Shown piece by piece: positions 51,663-59,677 of a DNA stretch of 64,000 bases (positions are counted from its first letter, which is position 1; every line of letters begins with the position of its first letter). The DNA is taken from NCBI RefSeq assembly GCF_001403735.1, contig NZ_CXPG01000009.1, forward strand, positions 1 to 64,000, written 5' to 3'. The notes below the pieces were generated by a model. The model did not search any database and was not told the origin of the DNA. It was given only the letters and a program-made list of their open reading frames with translations. The DNA comes from Jannaschia rubra (GTDB lineage: Bacteria > Pseudomonadota > Alphaproteobacteria > Rhodobacterales > Rhodobacteraceae). The translations under genes and the position numbers were made by a program.

Positions 51663-52382
51663 ATGGATGAGCAGGCAGAGATGCCCGATATCGCAGTCCG
51701 ATCGCCTTCGACGGAGCAGGAGGCGGTCTTTCGCAGGCTACGGTCCGCCATCATGACCGGGAACCTCGCGCCGGAGACGACACTGACCATTCGGGGGTTG
51801 GCGGACCTGATGGCGTGCAGTCCGACGCCCGTCCGGGAAGCCGTCCGCAGGCTGAGCACCGAGAGCGCGATCGAAGTGCTGGGAAACCGGCGGATGAGGG
51901 TCCCGGCGATGACCTTGGCCAAGTTCGAGGAGATCTTCAGCCTGCGCGTGACGATCGAGAGCCATGCGGCGGTTCGCGTGCTGCCCTACGTCTCGGACGT
52001 GATCATCGAGGGGCTCGAACGCATCGATACGCGGATGGACGAGGCGCTCGTCACGGACGACCAACTAGGGCTTACAGTCCTCAACCACGACTTCCATCGC
52101 GCTGTCTACATGACCAATCCACATCAGGCGGCAATGCCCATGATCGAGAGCATCTGGCTGCAACTCGGTCCGTTCCAGCGCCAGATCCTGCAGAGCGGAC
52201 TGGAGTTCTACGTCATCGACCGTCACAAGGAGATCCTGCGCGCCCTGCGGGATCGCGACCCCGGCGCACTCGCTGTCGCTATCGAGGCGGACATCCGGGA
52301 CGGCATCTATCGCTCCGGCAGGCAATACCTTCTCGATCGCGCGAAGCTGTCGTCGCCTTCGCAGGTTCCCTACGGACCCTGA
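51663..52382 (+). CDS. GntR-family regulator (FCD type)
   Basis: This 239-residue regulator has an N-terminal winged helix (TEQEAVFRRLRSAIMTGNLA and GLADLMACSPTPVREAVRRL, about 20-75) and an FCD effector domain with metal-type His residues in LNHDFHRAVY and the later DRHKEILRALRDRD. ATG 51663 is preferred over an upstream codon within the operator. It diverges from the puu remnant/puuB side and is followed 74 bases later by puuC, so it probably governs both. Confidence 0.88.
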   Translation: MDEQAEMPDIAVRSPSTEQEAVFRRLRSAIMTGNLAPETTLTIRGLADLMACSPTPVREAVRRLSTESAIEVLGNRRMRVPAMTLAKFEEIFSLRVTIESHAAVRVLPYVSDVIIEGLERIDTRMDEALVTDDQLGLTVLNHDFHRAVYMTNPHQAAMPMIESIWLQLGPFQRQILQSGLEFYVIDRHKEILRALRDRDPGALAVAIEADIRDGIYRSGRQYLLDRAKLSSPSQVPYGP

Positions 52383-52455
52383 CCCGAAACGAATTGGCCC
52401 TGCGTCGCCGCATCGTGATATCTTTATTCAGGATTGTATCAGAAAACGGGGTGGC

Positions 52456-53949
52456 ATGGAGCGGACGTCGGGCGACTGGCAGGATGCCGCGACGGCCATC
52501 ACATTTTCCGGACAGTCGGTGATCGACGGAAAGTCCGTCGACGGCTTGTCCGGCAAGACCTTCGCATCGAAAAGCCCGATCGATGGCCGTCATCTTCCGG
52601 ATGTGGCGCTGTGCGATGCCGGGGATGTGGACCGTGCCGTCGCGAGCGGACGGCGCGCGTTCGAGGCAGGCGTCTGGAGCGGGACGACGCCGGCCGACCG
52701 CAAGCGCGTGATGCGGTGCCTGGCCGACCTGATCCGCACGCAACGCGATGAGGTGGCGCTGCTCGAGACCCTCGATATGGGCAAGCCCATCGGCGACAGC
52801 ACGTCGATCGACGTCCGCGCCGTGGCCAATTGCTTCGACTACTACGGCGCGGCGATCGACAAGATCTACGATGAGATCGCGCCGACCGCGCGCAATGCGA
52901 TCGCCCTCGTCACGCGGGAGCCGCTGGGCGTGGTCGCCGCCGTCGTGCCTTGGAACTTTTCCATGCTGATGGCGACCTGGAAGGTGGCGCCGGCGCTTGC
53001 CGCTGGAAATTCCGTCGTCTTGAAGCCGGCCGAGCAATCGTCGCTGACCGCGATCCGCCTGGTGGAACTCGCGCTGGGGGCGGGGGTGCCGCCGGGGGTC
53101 TTCAATGTCGTGACCGGCACGGGCCCGGACGTCGGGCGCGCGCCCGGGCTTCACATGGACGTCGACGGGATCTTCTTCACTTGCTCGACTCCAGTGGGCC
53201 GCATCTTCATGGAATATTCGGCACGGTCGAACCTCAAGAAGATCGGGCTGGAACTGGGCGGCAAAAGCGCGAACATCATCCTGTCGAGCTATCGCGACAC
53301 GGCGCACGCGGCGCGTACTTCGGCCCATTCGGCATTCTTCAACCAGGGAGAGATGTGCACCTGCCCCAGCCGCCTGATCGTGGAGCGCACCATCCACCAC
53401 GAGGTGGTCGAGACCCTGCTCGAGGTCGCGAGGGACTATGCGCCGGGCGACCCGCTCGACCCTTCCACCTCCATGGGCGCGCTCGTCGATCATCGCCACA
53501 CGAAGCGGGGGATGGACTTCATCCGAACGGCGGAACGCGACGGCGCGACGATCAGGACGGGCGGACGACAGGTCAGGGAGGATACGGGTGGCTGCTATGT
53601 CGAGCCGGTGGTCCTGACCGATGTGACGAACGACATGACCATTGCGCGTGAGGAGGTCTTCGGTCCCGTCCTGTCGGTCATCGCCGTCGACGATATGGAT
53701 AAGGCCGTGCGCGTCGCGAACGACACACCGTTCGGTCTCGCATCCGCCGTCTGGACCGACGATCTGACGACGGCGCACAAGGTCTCCGCGGGGATCCGCG
53801 CCGGGCTCGTGTATGTGAACTGTTATGACTGCGACGATCTGACGGTGCCGTTCGGCGGCTTCAAGCAATCGGGCATCGGGCGCGAAAGGTCGCTTCACGC
53901 CCTCGACAGATACACCGAATTGAAGACGACCTGGATCGCCCTCGGCTGA
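52456..53949 (+). CDS. puuC: Aldehyde dehydrogenase (PuuC-like)
   Basis: This 497-residue ALDH is similar to gamma-glutamyl-gamma-aminobutyraldehyde dehydrogenase. Visible marks are VPWNFSMLMATWKVAPALA (cofactor), ELGGKSANII with the general-base Glu, FFNQGEMCTCPSRLIV with the catalytic Cys, and EEVFGPVLSVI. The usual FTGSTxVG turn reads FFTCSTPVG, and the residue after the catalytic CT is Cys, not Ala; both are unusual. It should oxidise the aldehyde made by PuuB. It lies between the GntR gene and the transaminase remnant. Confidence 0.88.
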   Translation: MERTSGDWQDAATAITFSGQSVIDGKSVDGLSGKTFASKSPIDGRHLPDVALCDAGDVDRAVASGRRAFEAGVWSGTTPADRKRVMRCLADLIRTQRDEVALLETLDMGKPIGDSTSIDVRAVANCFDYYGAAIDKIYDEIAPTARNAIALVTREPLGVVAAVVPWNFSMLMATWKVAPALAAGNSVVLKPAEQSSLTAIRLVELALGAGVPPGVFNVVTGTGPDVGRAPGLHMDVDGIFFTCSTPVGRIFMEYSARSNLKKIGLELGGKSANIILSSYRDTAHAARTSAHSAFFNQGEMCTCPSRLIVERTIHHEVVETLLEVARDYAPGDPLDPSTSMGALVDHRHTKRGMDFIRTAERDGATIRTGGRQVREDTGGCYVEPVVLTDVTNDMTIAREEVFGPVLSVIAVDDMDKAVRVANDTPFGLASAVWTDDLTTAHKVSAGIRAGLVYVNCYDCDDLTVPFGGFKQSGIGRERSLHALDRYTELKTTWIALG

Positions 53950-53971
53950 GGGGCGGGGCAGCACGTTTCAT

Positions 53972-54894
53972 TGAAAGCACAGAAGACGAAGAACGCCGAA
54001 AAGCGTGGGGCGAACATCGCTCGCGGCGTCGGGATGACGACCCCGACCTATGCCACCAAGCCGAGGATGCAGAAATCCAGGATGTGATGAAGAACCACTA
54101 CATCGGCTTCGCCGCCGGAATCGCGGCAGTCAACATTCGGCACCGTCACCCAAGGTAATCGCGGTCGGGAAGCAGCAGCTGGACCGGTTCACTCACATCT
54201 GCTACCAGGTCGCGCCCTGTCACGACTACATGGATCTGGCGGCGCGTCTGAACGACCTGTTGCCTGGCGATTTCGACAAGAAGACGATCGTCGTTGCGGC
54301 GGAAGCGGAGGTCGCCGGCGACGCCGTCACGATCGCGCGAGCCGCGACCGGCCGTTCCGCTGTCATCGCGTTCATCCGCGCCTTGCCCGGCCGAACCTTC
54401 ATGGGCATGGCGCTGCCCGACAAGGTCATGCCCTACAAGAAAAGGTTTGGCGCGATGCCCGGCGACGTCTTTCGCGTGTCGTTCCCAACCTGACGGCGAT
54501 GGCCAAGGGGTTGGACGGTAGCCTTCCGATCGCGGCCGCACATGCCGTCCTCGATAACATCGTGGAGGAGGAAACTCTGTAACCGCGCCGACGACCTTGG
54601 GGCGCGTCTGAAGCAGAGGCTGGAGGGCATGCGCGAGGGACTGCCCGAGATCGTCGATAGCCGCAGTCCGGTCTTCACGAAACAGTAAAGGTCGACGACG
54701 CGAGAACGGACCGGCCGAACCCCGATTTGGCGGATAGGACCCGAGGGGAGGCGCTGCAGCGGAACCTCATCCTTTTGACCTGCGGTGTCTACGGAAACGT
54801 CATCCGTTTTCTGGCGCCCATCCCCGACGATGTCTTCACTGAGACGCTGGATACCCTGGAGGATTCCGTGATGGCGGCGCGGACCGGTGCATGA
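53972..54894 (+). pseudogene. 4-aminobutyrate aminotransferase (GabT/PuuE-like), decayed
   Basis: Pieces of a class III aminotransferase occur in order across several frames: NIARGVGMTTPTYA, then HYIGFAAGIAAVNI, then QLDRFTHICYQVAPCHDYMD with LPGDFDKKTIVVAAEAE and IARAATGRSAVIAFIRALPG (one open frame to 54493), then MAKGLDGSLPIAA, then LGARLKQRLEGM, and finally LTCGVYGNVIRFLAPIPDD to the stop at 54894. The middle third, with the PLP lysine, is deleted and frameshifts separate the rest. It would have converted the gamma-aminobutyrate produced by the pathway. Confidence 0.82.
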
Positions 54895-54992
54895 GCAGCG
54901 GTCGCGGGTTGCGGGGATGCCGCCAAGGTCGGCCTGCGCGATCTGGCGCCGGTGATCAGGGCTCTCCGCCGAAATCGCCCTGCGTCGCGGGG

Positions 54993-56042
54993 TCAGATCC
55001 GGCCGAAGCCCACGATCAACTGGTGCAGGCCGATCGCGGCCCCGACGAGGATGGCGGCGGAGGCCAGCGGCGCGGAATAGGCGAGAACGGAAAACGCGGT
55101 GAGGCCTTGGCCCACGCTGCACCCGATGGCGAGGACCGCGCCGACGCCCATGGCGACGGCCCCCATGAGCTGGCGCCGCAATTCCCGCGGATCCTCGCAG
55201 GCCTCCCAGCGGAACTGTCCGCGGATCAGGCAGCCGACGAAGGCGCCCGCCAAGACGCCCGCGACCGAGCCGATGCCGAAATCCAGATCGGTACCGCTCG
55301 CCGTCATCAGCCAGAGCAGGGACCCGCCGAGCGGTGCGGCAAAGGAATGCGAGACGACCGGCACGGCGGCGAAGCCGGTGTCCGCGATCCAGGCCATGCC
55401 GATCCAGCCAGACACGATGGCCACGGCGACGCACAGACCCCAGCCGATGGCGCGCCAGTCCCGAAGGAAGGAGCGGTCGGCGAGGGACAGACCGATGAGG
55501 CCCAGGCCGGCCGCGATGCCGGGAATGGCCACCGGCATGCCGGTCATCGCGGCGATGCCATGGGCAAGGCCCTGCGGCTGCAGCGGAACGTTCGGCGGAA
55601 AGACCGCGACGCGCAGTGGGGCGAACGGGCCCGACAGGACGGCATAGGCCGCCAGCCCCATGACGATGACGATGACAAGGGATCGCATGTCGCCGCCACC
55701 GGCGCGCGCCAGCGCCCCGAACCCGCAGTTCCCCGCCAGCGCCATGCCGTAGCCGAACAGCAGCCCGCCTGCGACGACCGCGACCGGCGACCAGGGCGAG
55801 GCCAGGTTGAACGTGTCCGGAAGGTCGATCAGCCCCGCCTCGCCCGCGGTGAAGGTGAGGACGACGGCACCGCCAACTGCCACCCCCCACATCCGGGCGC
55901 GGGCCCACGAGGCCCGATAGAGGGCATCCTCGATCGCCCCGAGCGTGCAGAACCGGCCCAGACGCGCGGCAAGCCCGAGCAGCAGGCCGCCGAAGAACCC
56001 GACGAGGGCGGTCATGACGGGCTCGTCGATCCCGCCGATCAT
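54993..56042 (-). CDS. soxT: SoxT-type YeeE/YedE membrane protein
   Basis: This 349-residue protein has about nine or ten membrane helices and two YeeE/YedE (DUF395) repeats. Each repeat has the conserved Cys region: GRFCTLGAIEDAL and AGNCGFGALARAGGGD, then CLIRGQFRW and AIGCSVGQGLTAFS. Family members import thiosulfate or other sulfur species. ATG 56042 is used; ATG 56015 is an alternative. It follows soxR by 37 bases on the same strand, as in other sox clusters, and probably supplies or senses the sulfur substrate. Confidence 0.87.
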   Translation of the reverse strand: MIGGIDEPVMTALVGFFGGLLLGLAARLGRFCTLGAIEDALYRASWARARMWGVAVGGAVVLTFTAGEAGLIDLPDTFNLASPWSPVAVVAGGLLFGYGMALAGNCGFGALARAGGGDMRSLVIVIVMGLAAYAVLSGPFAPLRVAVFPPNVPLQPQGLAHGIAAMTGMPVAIPGIAAGLGLIGLSLADRSFLRDWRAIGWGLCVAVAIVSGWIGMAWIADTGFAAVPVVSHSFAAPLGGSLLWLMTASGTDLDFGIGSVAGVLAGAFVGCLIRGQFRWEACEDPRELRRQLMGAVAMGVGAVLAIGCSVGQGLTAFSVLAYSAPLASAAILVGAAIGLHQLIVGFGRI

Positions 56043-56079
56043 TCGGGAACCCGGCCCGGTGAGGCGGAAGGTGCGCCGG

Positions 56080-56439
56080 TCAGGACCGGGGTCCGCCCCG
56101 GCCGGCGGAGCCGTTGCAGAAAAGATCGTAGACCACGTCCATGATGCGCACGGCCCGGTCGTCGGCAAGGGAGTAGTAGATCGCCTTTCCCTCCCGGCGG
56201 GGCGTGACCAGCCCTTCGAGCCGGAGTCGGCCCAACTGCTGGGATACGGCGGCCTGTCGCTGGGCGAGCAGATCCTCGAGCTCCCTGACCGATTTTTCCC
56301 CCGAGGCGAGATGGCACAGGATCATCAGACGCCCCTCGTGGCTGATCGCCTTGAGGAAGTTGGACGCCGCCGTGGCGTTCTCGACCATGCGGTCGAGTTC
56401 TTCCTGGCTGGTATCGGGTCCGAATACGGGAAGGGCCAT
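56080..56439 (-). CDS. soxR: SoxR, ArsR-family persulfide-responsive repressor of sox
   Basis: This 119-residue winged-helix protein of the BigR/SqrR branch carries the recognition helix in RQAAVSQQLGRLRLEGLV (60s to 70s). Cys42 (LMILCHLAS) and Cys108 (YDLFCNG) have the same 66-residue spacing as the redox pair of SqrR/BigR, which forms a tetrasulfide bridge with persulfides. It would therefore release the sox promoters when sulfane sulfur rises. Matching palindromes lie at soxS/soxV and soxW/soxX. This SoxR is unrelated to the MerR-type superoxide sensor of the same name. Confidence 0.92.
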   Translation of the reverse strand: MALPVFGPDTSQEELDRMVENATAASNFLKAISHEGRLMILCHLASGEKSVRELEDLLAQRQAAVSQQLGRLRLEGLVTPRREGKAIYYSLADDRAVRIMDVVYDLFCNGSAGRGGPRS

Positions 56440-56508
56440 GCGCGCGATAAGGATCCATTCTGTTTCCCGCCCGATATGACGGGCCGACGGCAGTTGCCTG
56501 ATGCCCTG

Positions 56509-56898
56509 TTAGCGGGCGTCGCGCCAACCGTCCAGTTCCGGAATGTCGCGGGCGGCATCGTCGAGCATGGCGCCCAGAACGGGCCAGAAGAATTCCTCCC
56601 CCGGATAGCCCTCGCGGCGCGCGATCTCGCGTCCGTCATGGACGAGGATGAAGGTCGGCGTGAACCTGATGCGCCCGGCCAGGTCCAGATCGTCGGGTAC
56701 GGAGGCGTGGATGTCGATCCGGCGCAAGGGGGCCGCGTGCCCCTCGGCGGTCAGCGGATACTCCGGCGCGACCTCGGCGTTCCAGCGGGCGCACCAGATG
56801 CAGCCCGCCTCCTCGCCCATGACCAGCGTGACCTCGGCCGTGGCGACCCCGGGCGCAAGGCAGAGCATCGTCGCAAGGGCGGGAATTAGCGGTTGCAT
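56509..56898 (-). CDS. soxS: SoxS, periplasmic thioredoxin-like protein
   Basis: This 129-residue protein has a signal peptide ending VATA-EV near residue 21 and a CIWC redox motif (33-36). ATG 56898 is preferred; ATG 56910 would extend into the promoter palindrome. In Paracoccus, SoxS keeps the SoxY carrier cysteine reduced and active. It shares a divergent promoter with soxV and is on the same strand as soxR and soxT. Confidence 0.86.
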   Translation of the reverse strand: MQPLIPALATMLCLAPGVATAEVTLVMGEEAGCIWCARWNAEVAPEYPLTAEGHAAPLRRIDIHASVPDDLDLAGRIRFTPTFILVHDGREIARREGYPGEEFFWPVLGAMLDDAARDIPELDGWRDAR

Positions 56899-56930
56899 TT
56901 CATAATACATAATTTGAATGTTTGAATGCG
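56895..56930. promoter_or_regulatory. soxS/soxV divergent promoter with SoxR-type repeats
   Basis: The short gap is strikingly AT-rich in a GC-rich genome. It contains TTTGAATG repeated twice in tandem (56913-56928) facing ATTTCAT/ATTCA-like half-sites near 56897. Related half-sites form the palindrome at soxW/soxX. It is the likely SoxR binding region for soxS and soxV. Confidence 0.55.
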
Positions 56931-56950
56931 GCAAGACATGGTTGCGTCCG

Positions 56951-57682
56951 ATGTTCGACATCTCATTCTTCGGGGCCTTTCTGGCAGGACTGCTGTCGTT
57001 CCTGTCGCCCTGCATCCTGCCGATGGTGCCGTTTTATCTCTCCTACCTCGCCGGCGGCTCCGTGCAGGCGCTGGAGGAGGGGGATCTGCCGGCCGGCACG
57101 CGACGCCGGGCGGTGCTTTCGGCGGTCGCCTTCGCCGCCGGGGTCGCCACGATCTTCATGGGGCTGGGAGCGACTGCGACCGCCTTCGGGCAGATTGTCC
57201 GCGACTGGTTCGACGTCCTGCGCTGGATCGCGGCGGCGCTGATCCTGCTTATGGGAGTGCATTTCCTGGGGGTCTTCAAGATCGGATTGCTCTACCGGTC
57301 CTTCGGCCAGAACAGGACGGCCGCGCCGGGCGGCGGGGGCATGATGGCCGGCTACGTCATCGGCCTTGCCTTCGCGTTCGGCTGGACGCCCTGCGTCGGC
57401 CCCGTCCTCGCCGCCATCCTGTTCATGGCGGGGTCGCAGGAGAGCGTGTCGCAAGGCGTGATCCTTCTGCTGATCTACGCCATCGGCATGACGGCACCCT
57501 TCGTTCTCGCCGCTGCCTTCGTCGGGCCGTTCATGCGCTGGATGCGTCGGTTCCGCCGTCACCTGCCAACGATCGAGAAGATTATGGGTGTCTTCCTCAT
57601 CGTCTTCGCGGTGCTGATCGCCACGAACTCGATGAACGTGATCGCGAACTGGATGCTGCAATTCTGGCCGGCAATCGGCTGA
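56951..57682 (+). CDS. soxV: SoxV, CcdA-type electron-transfer membrane protein
   Basis: This 243-residue inner-membrane protein with six helices passes reductant from cytoplasmic thioredoxin to periplasmic SoxW. The two active-site cysteines are in FLSPCILPMVPFYLSYL and FGWTPCVGPVLAAILFMAG. ATG 56951 gives the typical MFDISFFGAF start; ATG 56918 would add 11 residues inside the operator. SoxW begins 19 bases later. Confidence 0.92.
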   Translation: MFDISFFGAFLAGLLSFLSPCILPMVPFYLSYLAGGSVQALEEGDLPAGTRRRAVLSAVAFAAGVATIFMGLGATATAFGQIVRDWFDVLRWIAAALILLMGVHFLGVFKIGLLYRSFGQNRTAAPGGGGMMAGYVIGLAFAFGWTPCVGPVLAAILFMAGSQESVSQGVILLLIYAIGMTAPFVLAAAFVGPFMRWMRRFRRHLPTIEKIMGVFLIVFAVLIATNSMNVIANWMLQFWPAIG

Positions 57683-57701
57683 TACCTTTCGGGAGGATGA
57701 C

Positions 57702-58259
57702 ATGACACGCTTGATGACCACCCTGGCCGCGACCCTGGCTCTGGCCCTGCCCGCGACGGCGGCCGAACTTGGCGATGACGGGCTGCACAAGGCGCCCTGG
57801 ATGGTGGAGACCTTCAAGGACCTGCGGGAGGACCTCGACGAGGCGAATGCCGAGGGGCGCCGCCTCATGGTGATCGTGGAGCAGCGGGGCTGCATCTATT
57901 GCACGCGGATGCACGAGGAGGTCTTCCCCGATCCGGACATCGCCACGATGCTGGGCGAGGATTACTACGTCGTGCAGATCAATATGTTCGGCGACGTCGA
58001 GGTCACCGATTTCGATGGCGAAGCGCTGTCGGAGAAAGAGGCGGTCCGGAAGTGGAGGCTCAACTTCACGCCGACGATGATGTTCTTTCCCGAGGATGTG
58101 CCCGACGGAGTTGACGCCGAGTCCGCCGCGGCGGCGACCGTGCCCGGCGCCTTCGGGATCGAGACCACGCGCAACATGCTCACCTGGGTTCTGGAAAAAG
58201 GATACGACGGAGACGAGCCGTTCCAAGCCTACCATGCCCGCAAGCTCGGCGGCGGCTGA
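57702..58259 (+). CDS. soxW: SoxW, periplasmic thioredoxin
   Basis: This 185-residue thioredoxin-fold protein has a Sec signal ending PATA-AE near residue 20 and a CIYC active site (64-67) in VEQRGCIYCTRMHEEVF. The cis-Pro region is FTPTMMFF. It receives electrons from SoxV and keeps Sox components reduced. GGGAGGATG precedes the ATG. A 96-base gap containing a SoxR-type palindrome follows. Confidence 0.92.
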   Translation: MTRLMTTLAATLALALPATAAELGDDGLHKAPWMVETFKDLREDLDEANAEGRRLMVIVEQRGCIYCTRMHEEVFPDPDIATMLGEDYYVVQINMFGDVEVTDFDGEALSEKEAVRKWRLNFTPTMMFFPEDVPDGVDAESAAAATVPGAFGIETTRNMLTWVLEKGYDGDEPFQAYHARKLGGG

Positions 58260-58273
58260 ATTGGCATTAAAGT

Positions 58274-58289
58274 ATTCACGATTGTGAAT
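58274..58289. promoter_or_regulatory. SoxR operator at the soxX promoter
   Basis: ATTCAC-GATT-GTGAAT has perfect 6-base arms and lies 67 bases before soxX, within the only sizeable gap of the sox structural operon. SoxR of related bacteria is known to bind both the soxS-soxV and soxW-soxX gaps. The arms resemble BigR/SqrR sites. Confidence 0.72.
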
Positions 58290-58355
58290 TGATCCTTGCG
58301 CGATCGTCCCTCCGCGGCATAGCCTCATGACCGGGAGACGAGACTGGGAGGTTTC

Positions 58356-58835
58356 ATGAGACGCTTTGCGTTAGCTTTCGCGACGGCTGTTGCCTGCGCC
58401 ACGATGGGAGCGGCACAGGATGTCGTGGCCCCCGGCGGTGTTGCCGTCGATGAGTACGGGGGCATCGCCACGTCCCTGACCGGCGCCCCCGGGGATCCGG
58501 CGAACGGGCAGGCGCTGATGGACAAGGGGTCTGGCAACTGCATCGCATGCCATGCGGTGACGGAGCTGTCCCATCTGGGCTTTCACGGCACCATCGGCCC
58601 CGTTCTCGACGGCGCTGCCGATCGTTGGACGGAAGCCGATCTTCGCGGAATCGTGGTGAATGCCAAGAACGTCTTCGAGGGGACGATGATGCCGTCCTTC
58701 TACCGGACCACCGGCTTCGTCCGACCCGGAGACGCCTTTACCGGAAATGCCCCCAAAGGCGACGTCCAGCCGCTTCTGACAGCGCAGGAGGTCGAGGATG
58801 TGGTGGCCTACCTCATGACGCTCAAGGAGGGTTGA
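58356..58835 (+). CDS. soxX: SoxX, mono-haem cytochrome c subunit of SoxXA
   Basis: This 159-residue protein has a signal peptide ending GAA-QD (near 21) and one haem c site, CIACH (62-66). A distal Met ligand is plausible in EGTMMPSFYRTTGF. With SoxA it forms the complex that attaches thiosulfate to the SoxY cysteine. GGGAGG precedes the ATG. SoxY starts one base after its stop. Confidence 0.94.
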   Translation: MRRFALAFATAVACATMGAAQDVVAPGGVAVDEYGGIATSLTGAPGDPANGQALMDKGSGNCIACHAVTELSHLGFHGTIGPVLDGAADRWTEADLRGIVVNAKNVFEGTMMPSFYRTTGFVRPGDAFTGNAPKGDVQPLLTAQEVEDVVAYLMTLKEG

Positions 58836-58836
58836 G

Positions 58837-59256
58837 ATGAACTTCACGAGACGCAAGACACTCATGACGGGAGCGACCGCTTTCGCGGCGGCGATGCTGC
58901 CTTTCGGCGCATATGCGGCCCTGTCCGACGACGCCATCGCGGAATTCACCGGGGGCGCCGAGGTCGGGTCCGAGGGGATCACGCTGACCGCCCCGGAAAT
59001 TGCCGAGAACGGCAACACGGTGCCGATCGAGGTCGAGGCTCCGGGCGCTGTGTCGATCATGGTGCTCGCCGCGGGCAATCCGAACCCGGATGTCGGCACG
59101 TTCAACTTCGGCCCGCTGGCGGCACGCCAGTACGCCTCGACGCGGATACGTCTTGCCGGAACGCAGGATGTCATTGCTGTCGCCAAGATGCAGGACGGCA
59201 GCTTCGTGCAGGCATCGACCGAGGTGAAGGTCACCATCGGCGGCTGCGGCGGCTGA
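58837..59256 (+). CDS. soxY: SoxY, sulfur-carrier subunit
   Basis: This 139-residue protein has a twin-Arg signal (FTRRKTLMTGATAFAAAM). Its C-terminus is VTIGGCGG, the flexible arm with Cys137 that covalently carries the sulfur substrate through the cycle. Being folded with SoxZ before export fits Tat transport. SoxZ lies 23 bases downstream. Confidence 0.97.
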   Translation: MNFTRRKTLMTGATAFAAAMLPFGAYAALSDDAIAEFTGGAEVGSEGITLTAPEIAENGNTVPIEVEAPGAVSIMVLAAGNPNPDVGTFNFGPLAARQYASTRIRLAGTQDVIAVAKMQDGSFVQASTEVKVTIGGCGG

Positions 59257-59279
59257 GATCGACGACAAGGAGAACCAAG

Positions 59280-59609
59280 ATGGCAGAAGGCGTCAAACCC
59301 CGCGTCCGCGTTCCGAAGGAAGCGTCGGTCGGCGAGGCGATACTGATCAAGACCCTGATCTCGCACCAGATGGAATCGGGGCAGCGCAAGGACGACGCGG
59401 GAAACACGATCCCGCGCTCGATCATCAATCGGTTCACGGTCGATTTCGAAGGCGAGAACGTCATCGACGTCACGCTGGAGCCGGCGATCTCCACGAACCC
59501 TTATTTCGAATTCGAAGCGACGGTGCCGACATCGGGAACCTTCGTCTTCACATGGTACGACGACGACGGCGACGTCTACACCGACGAACAGTCGATCACG
59601 GTCTCCTGA
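59280..59609 (+). CDS. soxZ: SoxZ, partner of the SoxY carrier
   Basis: This 109-residue immunoglobulin-like beta protein has no signal peptide; it is exported together with SoxY. Family marks are RVRVPKEASVGEAILIKTLI, HQMESGQRKD, IPRSIINRF and FTWYDDDGDVYTDEQSI. AAGGAGAA precedes the ATG. Length is typical. Confidence 0.97.
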   Translation: MAEGVKPRVRVPKEASVGEAILIKTLISHQMESGQRKDDAGNTIPRSIINRFTVDFEGENVIDVTLEPAISTNPYFEFEATVPTSGTFVFTWYDDDGDVYTDEQSITVS

Positions 59610-59677
59610 CTGGGGTCGAACGGTGGCGCGGATCCGGGGAGGAGGCCGCGCCGCAATCCCGGGGAGGGGAAGGGAGC

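Noticed and set aside
54050-54493. An intact 147-residue gene
   Set aside because: The frame is open only because it is one undamaged piece of a decayed class III aminotransferase. Homologous segments continue on both sides in other frames.
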